DNA of 18,076 nt from Bacteroidales bacterium. Its GTDB lineage: Bacteria > Bacteroidota > Bacteroidia > Bacteroidales > WCHB1-69. The translations under genes were made by a program, and so were the position numbers. This document shows positions 1-5,858 of this stretch, piece after piece. The first letter of the stretch is position 1. Every line of letters starts with the position of its first letter. Location: contig JAISAD010000130.1 of NCBI GenBank assembly GCA_031266895.1, positions 1 to 18,076 on the forward strand, written 5' to 3'. The notes under the pieces are model-generated. The model was not told the DNA's origin. It saw only the letters and a list, made by a program, of their open reading frames with translations, and ran no database searches.

Positions 1-135
1 CGGCACTGTTTTTAAAGTACCTACAAAGTTTCCGGAACTGACATCCGAATTGCCGTTAATGTCCCAAAACTGGGCATTTACGGTGGTTAAGCTCATAAAT
101 AAATAAAGCCCGAAAAGTAAAGATAGTTTTTTCAT
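1..135 (-). CDS. Secreted protein, N-terminal fragment (cut by window edge)
   Basis: Forty-five codons are readable from an ATG at 133-135 down to base 1, where the gene leaves the window. The peptide begins MKKLSLLFGLYLFMSLTTVNA and then QFWDINGNSD. This is a clear signal peptide: two lysines, a hydrophobic stretch of about 14 residues, and a probable cleavage site after A-N-A before Gln22. The mature start, with its W-x-x-x-GN and GNFVGTL pattern, resembles the first residues of Bacteroidota secreted proteins whose function I cannot name. I chose this start because a -7 box (170-177) lies about 35 bases upstream and because the 24-base leader closely matches that of the lipoprotein gene at 7679-8110. 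Secretion is well supported; function is unknown. Confidence 0.8.
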   Translation of the reverse strand, partial: MKKLSLLFGLYLFMSLTTVNAQFWDINGNSDVSSGNFVGTLKTVP

Positions 136-177
136 ACGATCTATTTTTTAAGTTAATGATTTATGCTTGCAAACATA
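136..177 (-). promoter_or_regulatory. Promoter -7 box and leader of the secreted-protein gene
   Basis: On the minus strand, 170-177 reads TATGTTTG, a full match to the Bacteroidota -7 consensus TAnnTTTG. Transcription should start near 163. The last 24 bases before the ATG (136-159) begin TCATTAAC and end ATCGT. The lipoprotein gene has the same blocks at the same spacing (8111-8134). No good -33 TTTG was found. Instead, the plus-strand word TAGCATC lies at 191-197, and the same word lies upstream of the lipoprotein -7 box. Confidence 0.6.
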
Positions 178-218
178 CAAAGAAAAATTATAGCATCACG
201 CTTTTTTACCCTATTTTT

Positions 219-306
219 TTTATTTATTCTATAAATACATCTGTTTTAGCATTTTATCTTTTATCTATTCTATAAAAATATGCTAATATTAGCATTGCAT
301 TAGCAT
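219..306. repeat. Duplicated AT-rich module with TTAGCAT motifs
   Basis: This is the upstream half of the gene-poor stretch 136-460. The 17-base word at 219-235 recurs at 260-276 with one difference (offset 41). Each copy is followed by TTAGCAT, at 246-252 and 289-295. A third TTAGCAT lies at 300-306 and an inverted copy ATGCTAA at 280-286. Together, 280-295 form a perfect 16-bp palindrome, ATGCTAATATTAGCAT. The only gene whose start lies downstream is the secreted-protein gene at 1-135. The layout looks like a cluster of operator sites, but no regulator can be assigned. Confidence 0.5.
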
Positions 307-352
307 AATTATAATGATTTACAATAAGATTTTTGTGCGATAAGAGGTGATT

Positions 353-460
353 TTATACAAATATGGGAGCAAAAATGACATTAAAATAGTTGCCTCCGGC
401 ATCTTTGGTTACCACCGGCAGAGCGTAGTCGCCCGTTACGTTTACCATGCCCTGCTCCAG
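353..460 (-). other. In-frame coding-like tail after the patatin stop codon
   Basis: Directly after the patatin TAA (461-463) the same frame stays open for 35 codons to a TAA at 353-355. It reads LEQGMVNVTGDYALPV and continues to end in FNVIFAPIFV. Base composition is coding-like up to about 361 and then drops abruptly to AT-rich intergenic DNA. Two readings are possible. It may be the true C-terminus of a longer patatin, cut off by a nonsense change. It may instead be a separate 31-residue peptide starting at the ATG at 446-448, which has GGAG about six bases upstream. I do not recognise the peptide. Confidence 0.4.
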
Positions 461-1471
461 TTAATTTACAATTGTATCGACTATTTTGTCTAACATTTCC
501 ACGTTTTCGGAAATGTAGTACAGGCCGGCGTCTTTCAGTTTTTCGATGTTGTTTTGGGAGGCGTCGTCCATATCGGGGGCAGCTTTATTCAGTCCGGGTT
601 CTAATCGCACGTAATTGCTGGCACATCCGGCTACGCTAAACAGCTGCTGTACCTGATAGCTCCCTACCTCCGAAGAGGCCGACATCAGTATGTTCAACAC
701 CGGAACAGCCCACTGTATAATGCCCCATTTCTGCGCCTTTTGGTAATCGTATTGCTTTATCACCTTGCCCGTTCCGATGGAAACAATGTACATGTCGGAA
801 ATATCCGGCTGCCGGCATGTTGGAAATGTGGACTTGTTGGCCTCCACCAGAGCGCACAAAGTCGGGTCGGCGGCAAACATGGCGCCGTCAATCAGATAGG
901 CCGCCGCTCCGCCTATGGAGTGCACCGTTGCCAGCTTGAAATAGGTAGGGGCTGCCGAAGTGGCGCGAGCCACATCCCGCAGAAAATAGTCCCGATGCGT
1001 GTACTGCTTTGCCACCGGCGTAGAAAACAGTACCGCCTTGCGGCTGGTAATGTCATAAGCCGTTACCAGCGCGTTTTTTCTTGTCTCCGAAAGGCGTACA
1101 TCTCCCATAACGTCCGTCAGTATCTTTTCCAGATTCTTTTCCGTATATTTCTCCGAAAACAGATTGGATATGCCCCAAAAGAGCTTGTTTGTTTTGGGCT
1201 TAAAAATATCCTTGCCGTGGTTGGCATACAGGTTTATTGCCTCGCTGGCGGGGTATTTGCTTTTCATGCCCTCCCCTGCACTACCCGGCAACAGGTAAAA
1301 ACAGGCAAGTATTCCGCCTGTGCTCGTCCCTGCAATCAGGTCGAAATAGTCGGCCAGGCAAGCGGCAGAATTGCCCGACTTGCGCTGCAGTTCCTTTTCC
1401 ATGTAATCTAATATTACGGCAGGGATTATGCCGCGGATACCGCCGCCGTCAATGGTTAAGATCCGGATCAT
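461..1471 (-). CDS. Patatin-like phospholipase
   Basis: A 336-residue protein of the patatin family, serine lipid acyl hydrolases that cleave acyl chains from membrane phospholipids using a Ser-Asp dyad. All family motifs are visible: the oxyanion-hole glycine loop DGGGIRG (residues 8-14), the nucleophile elbow GTSTG (48-52, Ser50), and the catalytic DGA (195-197, Asp195). The conserved block ATSAAPTYF is at 170-178. No signal peptide is present, so it is probably cytosolic and acts on the inner face of the membrane. The start is set by the conserved MIRILTIDGG beginning. An AGAAAGAG stretch precedes it, and the DUF6261-like stop lies 10 bases upstream, so the two are probably co-transcribed. 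The N-terminus resembles CapV-type CBASS effectors, but no cyclic-nucleotide synthase lies in the window, so a defence role is only an analogy. The frame reopens after its stop (see 353-460). Confidence 0.9.
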   Translation of the reverse strand: MIRILTIDGGGIRGIIPAVILDYMEKELQRKSGNSAACLADYFDLIAGTSTGGILACFYLLPGSAGEGMKSKYPASEAINLYANHGKDIFKPKTNKLFWGISNLFSEKYTEKNLEKILTDVMGDVRLSETRKNALVTAYDITSRKAVLFSTPVAKQYTHRDYFLRDVARATSAAPTYFKLATVHSIGGAAAYLIDGAMFAADPTLCALVEANKSTFPTCRQPDISDMYIVSIGTGKVIKQYDYQKAQKWGIIQWAVPVLNILMSASSEVGSYQVQQLFSVAGCASNYVRLEPGLNKAAPDMDDASQNNIEKLKDAGLYYISENVEMLDKIVDTIVN

Positions 1472-1481
1472 CTCTTTCTAA

Positions 1482-2453
1482 TTATGGATTAATATTAAAT
1501 GTTGTTACGATTTCGCCCTTGTACTTGCCGATGCCCTGTATGGCAAGGGTAGCTGTTCCGGGGCTGATGTTGTTTTTGTAGCTTACGGTGAAATCCTGCG
1601 TAAATACAAGTTCTGCAGCAGCTTCATCCATGCCGCCGCCGGCCTTTTTGGTCAATTTAACTTCGGGAATTACACAAACCGGTTTTCCCGTAAAGGGCTG
1701 CGCCGGAATGGGGGCAACGTATGCCGTACTGATGTCGGTGCGTGCATGTATGCGTCCGTAATGCTCATGTACCAGCTGATTATAGTGTTCCACTATCTCA
1801 TTATACTCACGCGCAAAGGGCATGTACCTGTCCGGTGCGCCGAGATTGGCGAGAGCTTCAATGCGAACCGTAATTTTTCGCAAGGCCTCATCGGTTTGCC
1901 GTCGTGATTCCTTAGCGGAAATTTCCGGCTTATTGATCTCTTCCTGTATCGTTTCCTGTACGTACTGCTTAAATTGCGCATTTAAATCATTCAGGCGGTC
2001 TATCCATGGCATCAGCCCCAGCAGCCTGACATCCTCAATGTAGCTGCTACTCTGCAAGTGCGCAACAATGCTGTCAATAGCAACAGTTTCGGCGTCATAA
2101 TGAGCCTGAGCCACATTGCCATAGTTGCCCAGCAGCTTATGGATGCGGTTTGCCGCATTAAGCATGGCGGGGTCGAAATGGCGCAAGTTAGCCCGAACAA
2201 TGGCGGTGAGACCCACGTAGGTATTATCGCGCTGGTGGTCTGTTTCAGCCTTCTTTTCCGTATGCTCCTTCCGTCGCATCCATTTGTAGATGTAATCTTC
2301 CTGATTTACTTTTTCCGTGTAATGCTTCACTAATTCCTGTGCATCAATAATGGCGTCATGCCTGGTGCATAAGTCTGAACATTGTTTGTGAAAACCGGCA
2401 TGTTCCGCAATAGAATAGTGGTAAATGTCTGGGATTTCTAATATTTTACTCAT
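1482..2453 (-). CDS. DUF6261-like protein with C-terminal Ig-like repeat
   Basis: A 323-residue protein of unknown function. Residues 1-240 are mostly helical and charged. The stretch YVGLTAIVRANLRHF (79-93), followed by an asparagine-rich helix pair, resembles the Bacteroidota DUF6261 family as I remember it; this is recognition by eye. Residues 249-322 form a separate module, beginning IPAQPFTGKPV and ending with DFTVSYKNNISPGTATL and a GKYKGE turn. It matches the common bacterial Ig-like repeat normally found in surface proteins. There is no signal peptide or membrane segment, so the tail appears to be on a cytosolic protein. The stop lies 10 bases before the patatin start, and a repeat array with a promoter lies upstream. 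It may partner the patatin, but no sequence feature proves that. Confidence 0.75.
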   Translation of the reverse strand: MSKILEIPDIYHYSIAEHAGFHKQCSDLCTRHDAIIDAQELVKHYTEKVNQEDYIYKWMRRKEHTEKKAETDHQRDNTYVGLTAIVRANLRHFDPAMLNAANRIHKLLGNYGNVAQAHYDAETVAIDSIVAHLQSSSYIEDVRLLGLMPWIDRLNDLNAQFKQYVQETIQEEINKPEISAKESRRQTDEALRKITVRIEALANLGAPDRYMPFAREYNEIVEHYNQLVHEHYGRIHARTDISTAYVAPIPAQPFTGKPVCVIPEVKLTKKAGGGMDEAAAELVFTQDFTVSYKNNISPGTATLAIQGIGKYKGEIVTTFNINP

Positions 2454-2485
2454 TTTTTCGAGGTTTAATTGGTGAATAATTTAAT

Positions 2486-2782
2486 TTAGTATTTCTGTTT
2501 ATTTGACTTGTTTTTCCTGTATTGAATATGTCGGAACCTGTTTCCGCAATGAAATATTTCTGCCTGAAAAAGCCTGGCCAGGCACCTCGGACTGGAAATT
2601 TCAGCCTGAAAAAGTCGGAATAAGCATCTCGAAATCAATATTTCAGCCTGAAAAAGCCGGAATGGGTGCCTCGGAGAGGAGATTTCGGACTGAAACAGCC
2701 GGAATCCTATCCTGCCTGTAGCTGTTCCTGTCAGGGCGGCGTTCAAACTTGCTTGGTGCGCTGTGCAAACTGGGGTTGACAT
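2486..2782 (-). CDS. Doubtful small protein made of 14-residue repeats
   Basis: A 98-codon frame from ATG 2780-2782 to 2486, almost entirely over the 42-bp repeat array. After a 27-residue start it reads four repeats built on RLFQAEI or RLFQSEI, at a 14-residue period, and ends in a basic, Lys-rich tail (KNKSNKQKY). For coding: a -7 box at 2822-2829 would give a leader of about 30 bases, the next gene starts 32 bases downstream, and several repeat differences are silent (CGG/CGA/AGG for Arg, ATC/ATA/ATT for Ile). Against coding: a 42-bp unit is a multiple of three, so other frames also stay open, including a 72-codon plus-strand frame at 2503-2721. No signal peptide and no family recognised. 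It may simply be a structured leader of the DUF6261-patatin mRNA. Confidence 0.3.
   Translation of the reverse strand: MSTPVCTAHQASLNAALTGTATGRIGFRLFQSEISSPRHPFRLFQAEILISRCLFRLFQAEISSPRCLARLFQAEIFHCGNRFRHIQYRKNKSNKQKY
2556..2723. repeat. Tandem array of four 42-bp repeats
   Basis: Four units start at ATTTC at 2556, 2598, 2640 and 2682, exactly 42 bases apart. A decayed half unit lies before them (about 2529-2555, sharing GTCGGAA). The conserved core is ATTTCAGCCTGAAAAAG followed by a Cys/Gly-type GCCGGAAT block; the rest of the unit is variable. In units 2 and 3 the core contains TTTCAGCCTGAAA, an inverted repeat of 6+1+6 bases. Copies differ at many positions, so this is an old array and not a recent slippage product. 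Confidence 0.85.
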
Positions 2783-2821
2783 TTCTGTTTTGCTTTATTT
2801 ATCGTTAGGAAATTTCAGCGG

Positions 2822-2829
2822 CAAAAATA
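2822..2829 (-). promoter_or_regulatory. Promoter -7 box for the repeat/DUF6261/patatin operon
   Basis: The minus strand reads TATTTTTG, a full match to TAnnTTTG, with a predicted start near 2815. It lies between the glycosyltransferase stop (2892) and the repeat array, so transcripts would cross the 42-bp array before reaching DUF6261 at 2453. The -33 element is poor: a T-rich stretch with TGTTTTC about 18 bases upstream. I found no hairpin terminator between 2783 and 2891. Confidence 0.5.
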
Positions 2830-2891
2830 CGAAAAAAAATTGAAAACAGAATAATGGAGATTAATTTCGTTAAATTTTACGGCAAAATCAC

Positions 2892-4025
2892 TTATGCGCC
2901 CCTTTTCAGCGCCTGCATCAAGGTTTCCCAAAGCAGGGCAGCGCTTTGCTCCCAGCTGAAATGCTGCCGCTGCTGGCGGCCGGCATGTATCAGCTTGCTG
3001 CGCAGTGTCTTGTCGTAGTACAGCAGGCTCATTGCTTCTGCAATGGCTTCTGCCGAATGGGGCGATACTTGCAGTGCAGCCTCGCCGGCTACCTCCGGCA
3101 GTGAGGTTACATTGGAGGTGATGACGGCCGTTTCGGCATGAAAAGCCTCCAGAACAGGAATGCCAAATCCTTCAAAAAAAGACACATAGAGCAGTGCAGA
3201 AGCTGCCCCCATCAATTTGCTCAGCAGTTCCGTCTGTTGCCGTCCCATAAGGAGTACATCATCCTTATGGCGCATCTCTGCCAAAACAGCACCTATCTCG
3301 TTGTCTCTCCACATTTTGCTGCCCACAATTACAAATTTGGCGTCTGTGGCGTTCTGATTTTTAAACTGTTCGAAAGCGCGCAGCATGTTGCCCAGGTTTT
3401 TCCGCCTGTGTATTGATCCTACAAATAGAAAATAGTCGCATCCGTTTGTATATTTCTGCCTTACAGCATTTTGTTCATTTTGAGATAATGGCTTGTAAGC
3501 GTCATTGCAGCCATTATAGACTACATCTATCTTATTTGCATCCTGCTGATAGGTGTTTATAATGTCTTCCTTGGAAAATTGCGAAACAGTGGCAATGCGG
3601 GCAGCGCGTTGTGCAAATTTCGGAAAATTGCGCTGCAAATAGCCCAGGTACGACGGTTTCATAAATTCAGGATGATGCTCAAAATTCAGATCGTGAATGA
3701 CCGCAACGCTCTTTACCGGTGTGCGGAGCGACAGGTAGCCGTCAGGCGACAGAAAGAGGTCGGCTTTTACTTTTTTCAGGATTTTGGGGATGGCATATTC
3801 AAAGAAGAGGTGCCAAAGATAGGGATGACGGGCTGGAGGGAAAGCGGTAATCGGGGTAACATTATCGGCAAAAATAAATTCGGGAGCATGGGGGCGATCG
3901 AAGATAAAGAAAAAGTGATGTTCCGGATGGCAGGCTACGATGCGTTTCAGGGTTTCGCAGCTAAAAATCCCAATTCCTTCTAAACAGTTTGGCAGCAGCA
4001 GGCGTGTGTTTACGGCAATGTTCAT
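2892..4025 (-). CDS. Family 4 glycosyltransferase (GT-B fold)
   Basis: A 377-residue glycosyltransferase of the GT4 type, which moves a sugar from a nucleotide donor to a glycan or lipid acceptor with retention of configuration. The N-terminal Rossmann half begins MNIAVNTRLL and includes AVIHDLNFEHHPE (108-120). The hinge and donor half include FLFVGSIHRRKN (199-210, typical GT4 VGS-x-x-x-RKN). The signature EX7E is E285 to E293 in FFEGFGIPVLEAF (283-295), followed by TSLPEVAGEAAL (307-318). There is no membrane segment, so it is probably cytosolic or peripheral. The start ATG shares one base with the recJ stop, implying translational coupling. The acceptor and sugar cannot be told; cell-envelope polysaccharide or LPS is the usual context. 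Confidence 0.9.
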   Translation of the reverse strand: MNIAVNTRLLLPNCLEGIGIFSCETLKRIVACHPEHHFFFIFDRPHAPEFIFADNVTPITAFPPARHPYLWHLFFEYAIPKILKKVKADLFLSPDGYLSLRTPVKSVAVIHDLNFEHHPEFMKPSYLGYLQRNFPKFAQRAARIATVSQFSKEDIINTYQQDANKIDVVYNGCNDAYKPLSQNEQNAVRQKYTNGCDYFLFVGSIHRRKNLGNMLRAFEQFKNQNATDAKFVIVGSKMWRDNEIGAVLAEMRHKDDVLLMGRQQTELLSKLMGAASALLYVSFFEGFGIPVLEAFHAETAVITSNVTSLPEVAGEAALQVSPHSAEAIAEAMSLLYYDKTLRSKLIHAGRQQRQHFSWEQSAALLWETLMQALKRGA

Positions 4026-5806
4026 CAGTTATTCGCAATTTTAATGTCTTTTATATTCAATTGAATGATAGTGATATTATTCCATGAATTTTCTTCAAGA
4101 TGGTAAACAATATGAAAATCTTTCTTGCTTCGTATATCGTAGTAGTGTTGTTTCAGGCCGAATGCAATGGCATCTTTAGGAAATGCCGCCCTGTCCCTGT
4201 AGAGAACCCGCAATTTCAGGTGCTCGTTTTTCAAAATCCGGACTCCTCCCTCGTCCACCACGTTAGACGACAGGAAAATCGGTGACATATTGCCGGGGCC
4301 AAACGGGGCAAAGCGTTTCAAGTTTGTTATAAAGGAGGAGGTAATTTCTTTCAAATCCAATGCCATGTCTATCTCTATTTCAGGCGTATCCGAATCGTGA
4401 TCCATGCATTCTGCCACATACTGCTCCAAACGCTGCATAAAGGCTTCCAGATTTTCCTCTTTCATGGAGAGGCCGGCGGCAAACTTATGGCCGCCAAAAT
4501 GCTCGAGCAAATCGGCACAGGCATCAATAGCATCGTAAAGATTGAACTCTTTCACTGATCGTGCCGATCCGGTAATCAGCCCGTCCGATGATTTGGTAAG
4601 TACAATGGCCGGCTTGTAAAACTCTTCCACCAGGCGGGAGGCCACAATGCCGATAATCCCCTGAAACCAATTGGGATTATAGAGAACAATACTCTTTTTT
4701 TGCTGCAGGCTATCGCTGCCCTTAATCATTAAAATAGCCTCTTCCGTCGCCTTGCGGTCTTCCTCCTTGCGGTCGTCGTTGTGGGCATTGATATTCTTGC
4801 CGATTTCCGACGATTTGTCTTCATCTTCGCAGATAAAAAGGCGCACCGATTCCCGACCGGTTTCCATGCGCCCTGCAGCATTGATTCGCGGCCCCACATA
4901 AAACACCAGATCGGAAACAGTGATTTCGCGGTTGAAAATAGTCTCCGGCTGCAGCGGAAACTGCACTTTGAAACCGGCCTGTTCAATAATGGTTTTGATG
5001 CCCGGTCGAGGAAACTTATTGATAATTTCGAGACCATAGTAAGCAATAATGCGGTTTTCGCCGGTAATAGGCACAATATCGGAAGCGATGCTAATGGCCA
5101 CCAAATCAAAGCGCGACAGCCACAACTCGTCGGGCAAATCAAAACGCATGCAGTAGGCCTGTATCAGCTTCAGCCCCACGCCGCAACCCGAAAGTTCCTT
5201 ATAGGGATAGGGGCATCCTTCGCGCTTTGGGTTAAGAATAGCCACTGCATCGGGCAATTTTTCTCCTTCCAAATGATGATCACACACAATAACATCAATG
5301 CCATGCCGGTTGGCCAGTTCAATTTGAGTGTAGGCCTTGATGCCGCAATCGAGCGAAATAAAGAGATTAACCCCTTTTTCATGGCAATATTCAATGCTTC
5401 TTTCCGAAATGCCGTAGCCTTCGGTATAGCGGTGGGGAATATAGTATTCGAGATACTGGCGCGATGCCTCTCCAATAATTTCCGACAGGAAGGAATAGAC
5501 AAGCGCCACGGCAGAGGTACCGTCCACGTCATAATCGCCATAAATCATAATCTTTTCATTGTGGATAATGGCGTGCGAAATTCGGCTTATGGCCTTATCC
5601 ATATCCTTCATTAAAAAAGGATCGTGCAGCAGGTTGATATCGGGATTGAAAAAGTGGAGTGCCTCTCCTACTGTGGTAATGCCTCTGCTCATCAGCAGGG
5701 CTACCAGCGGCTCTTCGAGTGGCAGCTGTGCCTCCAGTAATCTAGTTCTAAATTTTTCAATACAATCATTATCAGGCAGTTTTTTTTTTATCCAGCGCTT
5801 TTCCAT
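4025..5806 (-). CDS. recJ: Single-stranded-DNA-specific exonuclease RecJ
   Basis: A 593-residue DHH-family nuclease that degrades single-stranded DNA 5' to 3' with Mn/Mg, in recombination (RecF pathway), mismatch repair and stalled-fork processing. Motifs in order: DYDVDG (91-96), a SLDCG block (151-155), DHH (176-178), SGCGVGLKL (206-214), GPRINAAGRM (305-314), and the DHHA1 motif GGHKFAAGL (438-446). Residues from about 470 onward form the C-terminal OB-fold region. Length is close to other RecJ proteins (E. coli 577). It follows dnaA by 52 bases and has its own possible promoter in that gap. Its TGA overlaps the glycosyltransferase ATG (TGATG). I see nothing missing. Confidence 0.97.
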   Translation of the reverse strand: MEKRWIKKKLPDNDCIEKFRTRLLEAQLPLEEPLVALLMSRGITTVGEALHFFNPDINLLHDPFLMKDMDKAISRISHAIIHNEKIMIYGDYDVDGTSAVALVYSFLSEIIGEASRQYLEYYIPHRYTEGYGISERSIEYCHEKGVNLFISLDCGIKAYTQIELANRHGIDVIVCDHHLEGEKLPDAVAILNPKREGCPYPYKELSGCGVGLKLIQAYCMRFDLPDELWLSRFDLVAISIASDIVPITGENRIIAYYGLEIINKFPRPGIKTIIEQAGFKVQFPLQPETIFNREITVSDLVFYVGPRINAAGRMETGRESVRLFICEDEDKSSEIGKNINAHNDDRKEEDRKATEEAILMIKGSDSLQQKKSIVLYNPNWFQGIIGIVASRLVEEFYKPAIVLTKSSDGLITGSARSVKEFNLYDAIDACADLLEHFGGHKFAAGLSMKEENLEAFMQRLEQYVAECMDHDSDTPEIEIDMALDLKEITSSFITNLKRFAPFGPGNMSPIFLSSNVVDEGGVRILKNEHLKLRVLYRDRAAFPKDAIAFGLKQHYYDIRSKKDFHIVYHLEENSWNNITIIQLNIKDIKIANN

Positions 5807-5823
5807 TGTGTTTTGTTAAAGTG

Positions 5824-5831
5824 CAAAAGTA
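5824..5831 (-). promoter_or_regulatory. Possible recJ promoter -7 box
   Basis: The minus strand reads TACTTTTG, a full match to TAnnTTTG, 17 bases before the recJ ATG in the dnaA-recJ gap. This would give recJ a very short leader of about 10 bases and independent expression from dnaA. No convincing -33 TTTG at the expected spacing was found, although TTTG is present on the minus strand at 5841-5844, which is too close. Confidence 0.4.
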
Positions 5832-5858
5832 CAAAAAATACAAATGAACACTAAACAG

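Noticed and set aside
740..1411. A 223-codon plus-strand frame opposite the patatin gene
   Set aside because: The patatin motifs DGGGIRG, GTSTG and DGA on the minus strand account for the coding signal; this frame is a shadow.
461..1471. A complete CBASS defence operon
   Set aside because: The patatin resembles CapV, but no cGAS/DncV-like nucleotidyltransferase, ubiquitin-like or Cap accessory gene is in the window.
2503..2721. A 72-codon plus-strand frame over the 42-bp repeats
   Set aside because: A repeat unit divisible by three keeps several frames open. No plus-strand promoter or family match was seen.
2556..2723. CRISPR array
   Set aside because: Units are directly abutted, diverged along their whole length and have no conserved repeat with unique spacers; no cas gene is nearby.
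4781..5614. A 277-codon plus-strand frame opposite recJ
   Set aside because: All RecJ motifs are intact on the minus strand; the plus-strand frame has no motif or start signal.
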